The translations under genes and the position numbers were made by a program. A stretch of DNA of 64,000 nt from Neltuma alba (taxonomy: Eukaryota > Streptophyta > Magnoliopsida > Fabales > Fabaceae): contig NW_021634723.1 of assembly GCF_004799145.2 (NCBI RefSeq), positions 1-64,000 on the forward strand, read 5' to 3'. Of this stretch, positions 12,251 through 24,430 are shown in pieces (the first letter of the stretch is position 1; each line of letters begins with the position of its first letter). Below the pieces are notes generated by a model. The model saw only the letters and a program-made list of their open reading frames with translations, was not told the origin of the DNA and made no database searches.

Positions 12251-12430
12251 GTAACACAGAAGAATTAGTTTAAGTACAACCTTCTGCCTTTGGAAACCTC
12301 ACCCAAAAAGGGGGAAAAAAATAAAGAAAGGAAAATCAAATGAATATCGACACCATATAAAAGCTTTACATAAAGTGCTGTACAAAATAGAAATACAGTC
12401 CAGTTTCCTGCAGAAACTTTTAAGACTTCA

Positions 12431-14465
12431 CTATTCCCATATAGGACTTGGAGCGCGAGGAGCACTATTGGATCTCTCAAACCTAAGATGTCCAGAAAGT
12501 GAAAAAGGTTCATCAAGGTGTCCTCCTCCATTCTTGGGGAAACCTGGAATCCCTTTGTTAACATTGCTTCTGGTCGGTGAGTAATACTGGTTAAAGCCAT
12601 TACCCCTACCACTGTCTTGCCTTGTCAAGGACAAAATTGGTTGGGGCCTTCCAAACCCAAACCCTGCTTGTGGATCTGATGACAATCTAACAAAGGGATG
12701 GCCATGAGGATGTTGCTGGTAGTGATGGTGATAACAACTGTGTTCATACTTCGGACTACTGAGGTTGCCTTGGAGGTTGGTGAGGCTGCTAAAGCTCGGA
12801 GAACTTCGCACTCTCTGCATCGATGACTTCCGGTTGCTGATAAAGAATGGCGATTCGGGGGTTAGATCCACAGAATGACCATCTGGGGAATCTGGTTTTT
12901 TGGGGGAAGAACAAGCTGATGAGACAACTCTGATAGGACAAAGTTTTCCTCTGTGGTTGATGTGGATGATGCCATTGATGGCATCGATATAACGCTGCTC
13001 CGATGCATGTGGTTCAGAAACAAGTGATTGGTTCTCTAGTACAATTGGTTTGGTAGGAAACAGGAAAGCTCGAAGCATTGGAGCTCCATTTCCATGGCGA
13101 TCATGCTCATCAAACATGTGTTGGAGATCTGCATCTGATCTCACTGTGACCAAGGCATCTAGATCTTCGGGGACAAGCTGGTACTTGAGGACCATGTCAC
13201 TGTCAGTTAGAGCAGTGACTTTCTTCATAAACTCTGAAATGTTGAGACACAATGCATAATCAATTACATCCTAATAAGTTCAGGTTTAATTTCTTTAACC
13301 TCAGAAATAGTGATGATATTTGCGTTTCAAGTACTATATGCTGCCCAATCAGTCAACAGATTTTAGTATAATAATGGTGTGGTATTCCTCTCAACAGAAT
13401 GATGTTTTTTAGTTCAGATCTTTAACAAATGACAATGTAGAGTCAATATGGTAAATGATTTCATTGTTGAGACGTTCATAATCTTGTAAGAAGACTATTA
13501 AAATTAAACTGACTTTCAAGATTAAAATTGTCGGTTTAAGTTATAAATGTTCAAGATAAAAGCGAAATAATAACTGTTTAGCAATGAAGAGCACTTAATT
13601 TTAATGGCCGAAGCTATAAGTTATACTAATTTTAATAAATCCGTTTCATCGTTAACACTAACAAAAATAACAACATCATCTGGTTAAAAGATCAAATCCA
13701 AAGCTGCATAAGACGTACAAATCTCCATTTGTTTAATAATGATGTTTAATGTTAAATTATACTACTTCCAACCCTAAACATAAGAGTTAGTTGATTAATT
13801 TAATTAAATTAAGAAAATAACTAAAGTTAGTTATTTGTTATGAATAGGTACTGTATTTTCTCAGATATCCTTACTAATCAAATATAACTACTATTATTAT
13901 AAGGACTACTTTGAAAGAAAAAAAAAAGAATAAATGTGAGAGACAACATGAATTAGGGTCTTATATTTAGATCAAAATAAAAGATAAATGAAACCTTATA
14001 TTAAGAATGAGAGGAGGTAGTTACAATAGCAGCGTTAAGAAAAGAAAATTAGAATATAAAACTCGAACAATCTTCACTCCATTATGTCAATTTATATCGC
14101 CGAGTATGAGATATCAAATAAACCACTACGATTTTCATGCCAATTAATATTTGCATGTTTTGATTAATAGTAGGCATTGATCATAGCGCTTGTGTAATCA
14201 CAGTCAATTGGGGGACAACGGCGATTATGATTTGTGACGAGGAGCTTTTCGAGGAAAACGAACAGGATCAACGATGAATACCTGAGAAAGTGATGTCACG
14301 AGGCACCCCAATGACACGTGTCTCGCCGCCGACGTACTTCAGGACACCGTCGCCGAGTCTCGGAAGAATCTTACCGCCATGGCTGCATAAGAACTTGATT
14401 TTATTCTTCGGAGACGATGCTCCTGTGTCATCCCCAGTACCAACACCGCCACTTTCTCCGACCAT
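12431..14465 (-). CDS. PB1 (octicosapeptide/Phox/Bem1p) domain protein
   Basis: Plant PB1-domain protein; the PB1 fold mediates protein-protein pairing, and the cellular role of this subgroup is not established. Two exons on the minus strand: 14465-14282 and 13233-12431, joined in phase 1 (TCA G / AG TTT), giving 328 residues. The PB1 domain occupies about residues 23-110: KIKFLCSHGGKILPRLGDG, then YVGGETRVIGVPRDITFSEF, then the acidic OPCA-type stretch QLVPEDLDALVTVRSDADLQ and MFDEHD. The rest is low-complexity: serine-rich RSSPSFSSL, a histidine-rich HHHYQQHPHGH, and a conserved-looking end RFERSNSAPRAPSPIWE. The ATG at 14465 is the first in the frame; upstream in-frame text uses only TTG. 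The intron (13234-14281) holds a Stowaway-like element. Domain call is sure, paralogue identity is not. Confidence 0.93.
13762..14020. mobile_element. Stowaway-like MITE in PB1 gene intron
   Basis: 259 bp, left end CTACTTCCAACCC after TA, right end GAGAGGAGGTAG before TTA. It lies wholly in the single intron of the PB1 gene, in reverse orientation relative to the copies at 3548 and 6285. Confidence 0.75.
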
Positions 14466-15911
14466 TTCACCTGAATACGATTTCAAAAACCGAGAACCCA
14501 ATTCCTAAACACCGTGGTTGCACCAAGAAAAAACTTCAGACATGCATGGTCACACCGAGTTTGCCGAAACGTAAACTTTTGTCTGAAGATGACTAGTCCA
14601 CGAAAATCTTGCTAATTAATTCCAGTTCCGAAATCAACGAGCAAAAATTATCTGAAATTGAAATTCGATCCTCATTGTCTTCCTTCCAATCCGATTATCC
14701 GAATCTGGACAGATTCTACCTCAGCCCAAAAACGAACATTCAAGATTCTGAACAAATGGAAAGGTAACATTGAAAGGATGAAATTTGTATGAGAGAAAGA
14801 AGGGAAAACGATATAACAGGAGGGGAGAATGATATAAAGCAAAGTATATAGGGAAGAAAATGGATAAGGATTCCGGTATGAAAAAGAAGAGGGAGAATCG
14901 GCAAGAGGACATAGATTGATTATACCCCAATTTCGGAGATGAAAATAGGTTTAGGGTTTGAAGCCAGGCTTCAGCCACAGGTTTCTCCGTCGGGCGTTCG
15001 CTGTTTTATCGCCATTCTTCCTTTTCGATTCAAGTTTTATACTTTTCCCACCAAAATCTCTCTCTTCCTCCCTCTCTCTCTCCCCTGCTCCGTCTTCCGC
15101 TATTTCTAAAGGAATACTCCCATATATGATTTCTTATTATTATTTTACCTTCTTGTGTCTTTGTGGCCCGACACTAATCAAAATTTGGTATTACTAAATA
15201 TTTCAAAAATTTTCAAAAAAATAAACAAGTAAATAAATTATTTTTATATAAAAATATTTTTAAAAAAATTATTAGTATAAAATTTATAATAAATGCGACT
15301 ATTTATAAAACATATAATTTATTCTCTTAAGAAATAAAAAAAACCCGTCCTAATATTATCATGAGTCCATATTAATAATATTTTTATTTTAGCAGTTTTT
15401 TTTTGAGATTTTTCCTTCTTTTTTTTTCAGTTGCGATGGAAGAGATAGGGCTTCATCGACTTTTAGGCATGAGGAAGAATGGTAATTTCACATCAGAAAT
15501 GAACAGCCTTCATTATACATATCAACTAACGTCCTGGAATTCATCGAGGCTATGAAAAACCGTGTATTGTTTACCTTTCAAATAGAGAGCTTATATTTAT
15601 TAACAGAAAAGAAATGCCTTAATTCCTATTTTTTTAGTATTTATTGAAGGACTTCATTTTCGTTTCTAGAAATATCTATTGATTGTCGCATATGTCTAAC
15701 TTTTGCATTTAGGTTTTAGACTTACTTATTAATTTAGTAATTTTCAAAAGAAAAGTTGCTTTAATTCTTCTTGTCATCTATATTAACCACATGTTTAAAC
15801 CATTTAAAGTATTTTAGGTTACTAAATAAACTACTATATACTTTAAGATACTAGATGCATATAAAAAATATTTTAATTAATTTTTATAAATTGAAAATAG
15901 AGTAAAAATTA
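14466..15911. other. 5' flank of PB1 gene and AT-rich spacer
   Basis: Contains the 5' UTR and promoter of the minus-strand PB1 gene. Pyrimidine-rich text (CTCTCTCTTCCTCCCTCTC) lies on the plus strand near 15056-15085, probably upstream of transcription start. From about 15200 it is AT-rich without visible features. Confidence 0.5.
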
Positions 15912-16410
15912 GAGCTAGTAATATGGGTTGAACCCGCAGGTCTAACCCGTCAACCCACCAAAAATAATAGGTTAGGGTTAGTTAAAACTCAACCCGCTAG
16001 TAAACAACGCTTTTCAACCCGCACCGCCTAACCCACAACCCACTGCAGGTTAGCCCGCCAACCTGCATTTATTTTTTTGTATTTTTTAAATTTTATTAAT
16101 CATTATATGTATATTATTATATTATATATTCTATCTAAAAAATTTTAAAAAATACCTATATCATTGATTTATTTTATGTTTTTAATCAAGTATTTAAAGA
16201 AAAGATAAAAATTTTATTATATTTTTATATTGTATAAAAAATATTTAAAAGATAAAAAAAATAGTAAGCGGGTTGGCGAGCCAACCCATCAACTCACCAT
16301 GGTGGGTTTAGCCAACTCGCTATTACACAAGACTTTTTTAGCCTGCACCGCATAACCCTAACCCGTCACGGGCCAACCCGCAACTCGAGGGTTAGCCCAT
16401 ATTACCACCT
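15912..16410. mobile_element. Inverted-repeat element with 9-bp target duplication
   Basis: 499 bp bounded by identical TAAAAATTA (15903-15911 and 16411-16419). Ends GAGCTAGTAATATGGGTT and its inverted partner AGGTGGTAATATGGGCTAA. The arms are rich in AACCCGC / GCGGGTT text, and the centre is very AT-rich. The 9-bp target size points to a non-autonomous Mutator-like element, but an 8-bp reading (hAT) is also possible. No coding capacity. Confidence 0.75.
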
Positions 16411-18300
16411 TAAAAATTAATTTGTAGAATACTATTTATATTTAGATAGACTTTTGTTAGAAAAATTAGTTTGATAGAAATTTGTTTAGATGATATATTA
16501 AAATGTAAGTTTCAAAAATTCAAATATTAAAAAAAAAAGCAAGAAAAATTTACTTCAACTTGACTTTTGGTCCAGAAATTCATTGCCTCATAAGCCATCA
16601 CAAACATTACATGTTAGGGCAAGGTGGCTTTCCATCACAAACATACACATTAGGCCAAGGTAGCTTTTTTACCGCAAAAAAGTCAGTTTGGCATCACATG
16701 ATACAATGGCAAACAAGCTCTGTTAATCAAAATTTAAAAAAACAAATCATCAATATCAATCATGTATAGCCAACTTTACTCTTAAAATCTTATAATACCG
16801 AACTATTCAGTAAAAATCAGGTCGATTTAAATCTAGCAATCTATGTGGATGAAAATTTTTTAGACCCATTAATTACACGATATTAATGATTCTTTCCTTA
16901 TTCCCTTTGTTTACCTATTTCATAAACTACATAAACGTTTTCATCAATCTCTTTTTGCAATCAGTACCTTTTTATTAGTTTGTATTTGATCGCTTAATCA
17001 ATCATATTTGGATCCGTGATCGTGAGAAATATAGACAAGGAAAGATCTCATGAGAAAACAACGGAATATTTCAATTGCCATCGTTGTCTTTCAAATATTA
17101 TTTATTATTTCAACCAATATATTTCTGGTTTTTTCATGGGGTCTTTCCTTTTCTATATTTCCCCTGGGTTCAAAACAGTTATCTTTTTCAGAGATTTGAC
17201 TACTAGGTTCTTCTAGTTCTTTTTGACTGGTTCATCAATTGCCGGGTTATTTGATTTTGTTTAAGGCCCTCTTTGGGTGCTCCAAAACCATGGTTTCAGA
17301 AACACTTTTCCGTAAAACGAGATAACCTCCTCTACATATTTACTTCGTAATCCGTAAAAGCACTTCTAAAACCATGGTTTGGTTTCTATCCAAACACTCC
17401 CTTAGTCAAGTCTTTGTTTTTTGTATAAAACTTGTCTAATAAAGCAAGAAATTAGGATAGCGAACAAAGAGGAAAATGGTCCATAAAATCAAATATAGAC
17501 AAAAATTGGGATTAAGCTTTCAACAAGGGTAGATTATTAGGATTGGATTTAATTCATCATCTATTCAAATTGTACAGTCTATTCTAAGTGATTCTTGGTT
17601 TATTTATTTTTCTTTCATATCCTCCATTCATCTTTATTTTTCCATGTCTCAAACATTTTTAAATCAATATCAATGCTTTCCTGCAAAAATTTATATTCAT
17701 ATATCACAATTTAGATCAATACAGTATTAGACGCAAAAGTGCAAATGTTTAACGGGAAAATATGGTTTCGTGTTCCAATATATTTGGAGTTTGGTGTTTG
17801 GTTTTTTTAAAGTGTTTTTTTAAAATATTTTTATTTAAGTTGAGATAAAACTTTTCTTATATATTTTGTATACTGTAAAATCACTTTTAAAATAATGATT
17901 TAATTTCTATTCAAACACATGTTGATTAACAGGAAACTATAAACGTTATTTTTATAGAAGTAAAATTTAATAGTGAAAACTGGGTGTCGCTCCTCTCTTC
18001 TAATCATCTGGTACAGTCTCCTATAAATACAGTCAAAGTATGCCGACTTCACACGCAGTGTCGCAGTTTACGGAGATATGACCAATTTATTAATAGACAA
18101 TTTGAACTTTTTATTACTTACCTGAGCATTAATATACATATGTTGTTATGTACATTATAAGAGTTACTTTGTATATGACAAAAAAATAAAAATAAAAATA
18201 AACTCAAATCGTGAATCAATCTGATCAAGAATTAAACCATTTGCTTTTAGTCAATTTAATGGTCGGTCTAACTTTTGGTACCTTTACATAATATTTTATC
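16411..18300. other. Intergenic AT-rich DNA
   Basis: Holds one Tourist-like element (17264-17401) and a short direct repeat at about 16592-16670, where CATCACAAACAT....TTAGG.CAAGGT.GCTTT occurs twice. Nothing else was recognised. Confidence 0.5.
17264..17401. mobile_element. Tourist-like MITE
   Basis: About 138 bp flanked by TTA on both sides. The right end reads GGGAGTGTTTGGATAG on the other strand, and the left end GGCCCTCTTTGGG. Inner arms AAACCATGGTTTCAGAA / TTCTAAAACCATGGTTT are inverted. Three sister copies occur at 23654, 44875 and 51243. The 3-bp target and TGTTTGG ends fit PIF/Harbinger-derived elements. Confidence 0.75.
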
Positions 18301-18653
18301 GGGAAAATTAGGGATAAATCCCTCATTAAAAATTTAATTGGCAAATGGGGCATAGGATGATTGAATGCACAAGAAAATATTAGTTACACACAAAGGATGA
18401 TAAGTTGCACAAAGAAAAGATAGTTTGCATAACATTATTTAGATATAAGGAATTAGTTTGCACATAGGAAAGATAACTTGCATATAAGAGAATTTTATTC
18501 GCATAAAGGATAATTGAGTTGCACATCGCACAGAGAAAGATCATTGCACACAAGAAAAGATAAGTTGCACATAAAAGAAGTTAAATTGCACAAAATATTT
18601 AGATCTCATCTGCCAATTAAATTTTTAATAGGGAATTTATCCCCAATTTTCCC
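18301..18653. mobile_element. Mutator-like MITE with internal degenerate repeats
   Basis: 353 bp between perfect 9-bp duplications TATTTTATC (18292-18300, 18654-18662). Terminal arms of about 45 bp begin GGGAAAATTAGGGATAAAT and its near-perfect inverted partner GGGAAAATTGGGGATAAAT, running to AATTTAATTGGCA. The interior carries a run of loosely repeated units built on AGTTGCACA..AAGAAAAGATA, with roughly 25-35 bp spacing. Confidence 0.85.
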
Positions 18654-19139
18654 TATTTTATCTTGATTTTTTATCATTCAAGAAAATAATATCTTTTGCC
18701 TAGTCTCTCCTTTGAATTTTTTTTTATTTCTATCTTTTCTTCTAAATTAAAGTACAGGCATTAATAACATGATGTTATGAATGAAATCAAGCAAATACCA
18801 TTTTACTTTCCATAGAATTTTCATGCCACTCAATCACCAGGGAAAGACAATCATTCTCCACTCATCACTTGAATTGGCATAGGGATCTTCTTATTAATCT
18901 CCTTATTTTAGGCTAAACATTAAAGAAACGAACATATGCTGTTGTGCGGAATCATTACAACAGAAGATTTTGATTTGATAAAACGCAATGCTCATCTCTC
19001 ATCATTTATCAGATTTCATTCGCTGAGTAAAAGAGGATTCATAAGTCTAAATCGCTTTCCTTCATAGAACACTTTCCGGATTTTATTCTGTAAAGTGGCT
19101 CTTCGAAATCCCCAAAAATTTCTCAACAAAGTTCCATAA
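18654..19139. other. 3' flank of the small minus-strand gene
   Basis: AT-rich. It probably includes the 3' UTR of the gene ending at 19140. No repeat or other gene seen. Confidence 0.5.
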
Positions 19140-19655
19140 TTAAAATCCGAGAAGGCGCTTACAGGCTCTCAGGATCTTCCCTCCTCCTCCACTCAGCTTC
19201 TTCTTCTTCTTCCTCATCACTGATCTTCTTCCTCCGTTTGATTCTCCTTCACCATCCTCTCCAATCGGTGGAGCTAATGCCACGTACTGGTCATGGATCC
19301 TGCAATACCTCTCCGACACCGACGAAGATCTTCTCATTGAGAACGCTTTCTTCATCGTGCCCTGAATCCCCGTCGCTGATGAAGAAACCGACGCACTCCG
19401 ACCCAGAACCACGCCGAATATCTCTCCATCTCGATGCTCCCCAACAGCTTCCCCATCGTCATCTTCTTCTCCTCTCTCAGGTGAGGATTTCTGAGCCTTG
19501 TCCTTCTCGATCTGGTTTGGCTCCACTGTTCTGGTGACTTTACTGTTGTTCCTGATGTATTTTGGGCTCTCAGGGAAGGAGAAGAAATCAGGAAAATCTG
19601 TAGATCTTAACTTGTGAGTGTTACCACTAGGATTGATCTTAGAATAGCCACTCAT
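19140..19655 (-). CDS. Small intronless protein of unknown function, 171 aa
   Basis: Single open frame from ATG at 19655 to a stop at 19140; the frame extends four codons further only through a non-ATG start. The product is hydrophilic, with an acidic middle (RGEEDDDGEAVGEHRD), a glycine- and serine-rich part, the striking segment RRSSSVSERYCRIHDQYVA at about residues 107-125, a lysine run (RKKKKKLSGGGG) and the end RACKRLLGF. There is no signal peptide or membrane segment. The basic tail and RRSSS-type phosphorylation-like sites suggest an intracellular, perhaps nuclear, protein, which is inference. I recall similar small plant proteins but no characterised family. The 5' side (19656-19800) is CT-rich on the coding strand with a TATA-like text near 19765, supporting a real promoter. 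Confidence 0.75.
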   Translation of the reverse strand: MSGYSKINPSGNTHKLRSTDFPDFFSFPESPKYIRNNSKVTRTVEPNQIEKDKAQKSSPERGEEDDDGEAVGEHRDGEIFGVVLGRSASVSSSATGIQGTMKKAFSMRRSSSVSERYCRIHDQYVALAPPIGEDGEGESNGGRRSVMRKKKKKLSGGGGKILRACKRLLGF

Positions 19656-20266
19656 CTTTGAAATCACATATATTCAATGGGAACAGATATGATAGAGTGA
19701 TTGATAGAGAGAAAGAGAGAGATAGAGGCAGAGCATGTGAAAGGGGCAGAAGAAAGCTGTATGTGTATAAATGCGTGTATAAGGGGGTAAGGAATGTGGG
19801 GGAGGTGTTTGACTAAATGTGCGAGAGAGTAAGAAGAAGAAGAAGATGATGATAAGGATGTGTGGTTGAGAGGTGAAAGAGGTAGATTTGAAGGTGAAAG
19901 CGATAGTGGACAAGGGGAATAATATTATTATCTGTGTGGTTGGATTTGGTAGTCTGCAGTGAAGACTGAAACTGGAGCAGAGGTAACTTACTTGGAAGTG
20001 AGGGAGAGAGATGGGGACAAATTAAGAGAGAGAATTTATATTTAGGAAATTAAATTAAACTAGATTATCATATGCTCTTTGCATGAATCTACAACGAGTC
20101 ATGTGGTATATGGCTTATCAATAATGCAGTATTTTATAATGCTCGAGATGATCCTACTTTTCATGACTTTTTGCGAGAAATATGTTTTGTTACCCTGTTG
20201 TTATGATATTGATAGTGATAATTTTAAAAATATTGAAAGCTCAAATAATTATACTAATAATTTTTT
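19656..20266. other. Promoter side of the small gene, then AT-rich spacer
   Basis: CT-rich leader sequence on the minus strand (19690-19990). Beyond about 20040 it is AT-rich with no feature up to the inverted-repeat element at 20267. Confidence 0.45.
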
Positions 20267-20583
20267 GGCTAAAGTATACATTTGGTCCTTTAATTTTATG
20301 TAAGGCTTCGGTTTGATTTCTTAACTTTAAAAAGTATACTTTTAGTCTTTTAACATCAAAATTGTTAATTTTAAATGATAATTTTTTGTAACAATCATGG
20401 TTATTTTGAATATTAAACTTAATATGTTAATATTTAGTAATATTTTATCAGCATTCAAGAGTTTAATATCATTATTTTTTCCTAAAAGTTTTAAGGTTAG
20501 GGGACTAAAAGTTTACTTTTTAAAATTAAGAGATCAAAATGAAACTTTGTATAAAGTTAAAGGACTAAAAATATACTTTAGCC
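20267..20583. mobile_element. Mutator-like MITE, long inverted arms
   Basis: 317 bp with about 90-bp imperfect inverted arms. The left begins GGCTAAAGTATACATTTGGT, and the right, inverted, GGCTAAAGTATATTTTTAGT. Flanks are TAATTTTTT (20258-20266) and TAATTTCTT (20584-20592), a 9-bp target duplication with one mismatch. No coding capacity. Confidence 0.8.
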
Positions 20584-22065
20584 TAATTTCTTTTATTTAT
20601 GAAGAGTCATTAGAATGCTTCATATGATTTGAATTTTTTCAATGTACTTTTTAAATTTTATTACCCACTACTCTGATTTTTTTTTATATATATTTTGAAT
20701 ACGTTTGATTCTTTTTATAATTTTTTTGCCAACTTTTCTTAAGTTATGTCTTGGAAAGATCTAAAACTTTAACATATTGTTGTTTAATTTTTTGCCATAA
20801 TTTTCACCCCTTGGTGATCATATGTCTATACATTAATCATAGCAGTTTTTACATTCATTCTTTTGTCACTCACCATTACTATAAATATAGGTCATCTCTA
20901 AGCGTACACTTGAGAAAACAACGTATTTATTATCCATTTATTATATTTAACTATTTTTTTAATCTATATAATTTAATTATTTAGAACTTATAAAACAAAA
21001 AGAGTGTTATGATTTAATTAATTTTTTTCCAAGGAACAAGTTCCAAGAGGTTCTTGTGGGCGTGTGTGATGGGCAATTGGGCATGAATGGTCAAAGTCAA
21101 TTATTGAAGACTGAAGAGAAGCTGGCCCTTTTGTCCAGTCTTTCTGCTCATCCACATATGACGTGTCTCGTGAATTTTTGCAATGTCAATATCATCAACT
21201 ATCTGTATGCTATGGCGATGATCTGGTTTTTTTTTTTTTTTGTGGAGACTGAATTATGTAGCGGTTTGATATTTCTATATTATATTACATTTTATTAATA
21301 TATTAATATCTTTTACTGTTTTAATATCTGTACGCTATGGCGATGATCTTTTTTTTTTTTTTGTGGGGACTGAATTATCTAGCGGCTTGAATAGATAGAA
21401 TTGTTCTTAAATTACTTCTATTTATTTGGTTAAAAATTCGAGTTTACTTAAAATTTATTTATTAAATGAAATAGTCTTATACTTTAAAATTTGAGATTCA
21501 GTTCATTGGTATTTCGAAAATCCATTCAATCAATGATCAAATATAACCAATTTATCAATATAAAAAATATTGAAATTTAGAATTAATAACGAATTATACT
21601 ATCGGCAAATTATCATATTACATGTAACACATATGAAATATGTCTAGTTATAGAATGTTAGTATTCTTTATAATGTATATTTTTATACTGGTATATAATT
21701 ATTACAATAAAAATAATATTACTAGAAAAGAACACAATTTCCCTTAATAATGTTGAGTATTCAAATTCCGCGAATGAAAAAACTACGGCTTGAAAAGTAC
21801 TCATAATTAAGCATACTAATACATTAATACCCAAATTTAGTTAGTAATATTGGATGCATACCATATGTTTTTATAAAAGAATTATTGCGAATATTAAATA
21901 TAAATCAATATCAATAAACAATCAAATTAAAATATAAAATCTATAAAAAAAATTTACAAATAAACAGCGCAGGCAGTTTTTCATATATTGCCTTCATAGT
22001 ATGAAATACACACGCAAACCCTGAACCGATCTCTTTAAATTTTCTTTAATAATTGAATGGGTTAA
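20584..22065. other. AT-rich intergenic DNA with a 124-bp-spaced direct repeat
   Basis: A segment of about 70 bp starting ATCTGTATGCTATGGCGATG at 21201 recurs at 21325 (ATCTGTACGCTATGGCGATG), each followed by a long T run and GTGG(A/G)GACTGAATTAT. Otherwise there are no features. Confidence 0.6.
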
Positions 22066-22270
22066 TACTATTTTTAATTCTTAAAATTTGATTTCGTTTT
22101 AGTTTTTGTTCATAAAATTTGAAAATCATTGAAACCTTATTTTAGGGATCAAATATCTTTAGACAGATCAGAATGAAATCAAATTTTGGAGACAAAAATC
22201 ATTGGTTTTAAACTTCAAAAGCCAAGACTAAAATGAAACTAAATTTTATGAATTAAAAATGACATTAACC
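22066..22270. mobile_element. Inverted-repeat MITE
   Basis: About 205 bp. The left arm GGGTTAATACTATTTTTAAT is mirrored on the right by GGTTAATGTCATTTTTAATT (inverted strand), and the arms extend about 45 bp through AAAATTTGATTTCGTTTTAG. The target duplication is not clear, so the boundaries are approximate. Confidence 0.55.
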
Positions 22271-22959
22271 CCAATTAAAATATCTTATATAAGTTCTGAT
22301 ACAATGCCACTAGCTCACTGGTAGCTCATAAGACGAGTGAGGGAGCATATCAGCATATGGGAAGAATAATAATCACATGGTTTTGCATCTTTTGGTTTGC
22401 CCATTTTCCGTAAATAATTTATTCCCCACCTAATTTTTTTTTTTTTGGGGGGGAACTCTGTTAAGCAGCCTGTGTGGTGTCTTTTGAAAAGTTGTCCCTC
22501 CTCAATATTGACGTCTCAACAGCTACACTATTATTACATTGAATCAATGCATGACTTAAATTGGAATCATTTTTGAAATAAATCAAGTAGTTTGGAACAT
22601 ACCATATATTCCTTCAGTCCTATTAAAACCCTTTAAGCATATTTTACTAAAACGAAGAAAAATATTAGATTCTATTGCTTTTTGTCTTAAGCTTTAATAA
22701 TTTTTTAAATTTATTCTTATTTAATATGTATACTCTTCAAGAAAATAGTAACTTACATAATATTAGAAGTGGATATCTATATAAAAAAAATTTAATAATA
22801 CGGCTTAAGTGTATATAAGACGCAATTTTTTTATTTTAATTTATAAATAAGATTAGAGAAAGATATAAATCACTTTTACAAATTCTAAAATGCAGGAGGC
22901 CCAGTTTGGTTCACATGAATTCAACAGGGGAAAAAGGAACAAAGCGGAAAAGATTATTA

Positions 22960-23032
22960 CTACCTCCGGTCCTAACCATAAGACGTCGTTTATAGTTTAC
23001 AAACTAGATTTTATAATTAGGGTTGGAAGTAG
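22960..23032. mobile_element. Minimal Stowaway-like hairpin
   Basis: 73 bp with TA flanks, CTACCTCCGGTCCTAACCAT inverted against ATAATTAGGGTTGGAAGTAG. It is a short member of the window-wide family, with more mismatches in the arms than the copy at 3957. Confidence 0.7.
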
Positions 23033-23192
23033 TATTTTCTTTTTTTATTCCATTCTTCAATTTTATTTTTTTTATAAAAATGCTTTCAGCGATCCAAACG
23101 AGGCCTTAGATCCTGCGAAGTGCGAGTATGAGGGAGTCATACGGCATTGCGAGTACGAATAAATATCGGTTCTAAACTAGGATAAAATTGTA

Positions 23193-23451
23193 CTCCTCAG
23201 GTTCTTATTATAAGACCCCATTTGACTTTTTATTTGGTCCTAATTATAAGACCCTAATCCATTTTGTTTCTTATATTTATGCATTTTTTTCCAAGATAAT
23301 CCTTCTAATAATGATAGTTTTAGCCAATATACTTAATTAGCAAGGATATTTTAGGAATGACAACACTTATTTATTATAAATAACCAACTTAACTTACTTC
23401 CTTAATCTCCTCAAATAAGTCAATTGGGTCTTATAATTAAGACCGGAAGAG
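23193..23451. mobile_element. Stowaway-like MITE
   Basis: 259 bp between TA dinucleotides, ends CTCCTCAGGTTC / GACCGGAAGAG. The interior closely matches the copy at 62676 in inverted orientation (AATGACAACACTTATTTATT). Confidence 0.85.
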
Positions 23452-23653
23452 TATATTACTGCAAGAAATCTCATTTGCTGGCCTTAAAATATAAATATTA
23501 GGGGTTGGCAAAAAAAAAATTTTTATTAGGGACGCCATTTCATTCAAATTTTTATGTTCTGGTAATAAGTGGGCCCATTTCATTCAATTTTTTTTATAGT
23601 ACGTTTCATTCAATTTGATCCTCGGTGCTCATATTTTAATTGGTCTCGGTTTA

Positions 23654-23790
23654 GAGCCTGTTTGGGTATCCCCAAACCGTGGTTTCAGAAGCACTTTTCC
23701 GCAAAACGAGATAATCTCCTCCACATATTTACTTCGTAATCCGTAAAAGCACTTCTGAAACCATGGTTTGGTTTCTATCCAAACACACCC
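23654..23790. mobile_element. Tourist-like MITE
   Basis: About 137 bp, GAGCCTGTTTGGG...CCAAACACACCC, with the inner inverted pair AAACCGTGGTTTCAGAAG / CTTCTGAAACCATGGTTT. Nearly identical in reverse to the copy at 51243. Confidence 0.75.
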
Positions 23791-24430
23791 TATAGTCTCA
23801 CAGTGTCAAATAAATTATTCTTATACTCTGAATACGTTAAATAAATTATCTTAAAATATTAAGTAAATTCGGGACTAGAGTTCGTATAAGCTTTTTTTCT
23901 ATTTTTGGAATGAAAATATGTGTCAGCTTCAGAAGTAGTAATACTCGTTAATAAAGACATATTGAGTGAAATATTATCTAACGTCTAGTAATAAACACTG
24001 TCATAAATTTATTTATTTATTTGATTATTCAGTAATTTTGCCGATGAAACAGTTTGAAATCCTATAAAAAAAAAAGAAAACCGATGATCATTGAACGAGA
24101 CCTTCTGGTTAACAACATATCTAAAGATTTGGTTGTTTATAGTCATATGATTTATGTAGTCAACCCCACCTAATAAAATAAGATTTATTGTTATTATTGA
24201 TTATTGATTATTCAGTAATTTTAATAAAATCTGCATGCAAAATTGTCCATTAATTATTTGGACTGGTATTTTGGCTCTTCACAAGGAACTGTTGTGGTTA
24301 TCGTTGAAGGCCAATCTAATCTAATCTAGTAAGCAGCCGTATTAACGAACAATGAGACATACTGATTGAAAAAGGTTGACTAGGACTTGTAAAACCATCT
24401 GTGATTGGTTCAGCTAAAAGTGTCAGTCCA

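Noticed and set aside
17000..17560. Text with an organelle-like feel (GATCCGTGATCGTGAG, CAAGGAAAGATCTCATG) suggesting a plastid DNA insertion
   Set aside because: I could not match it to a specific plastid gene or keep a frame. A comparison with a plastid genome would decide.
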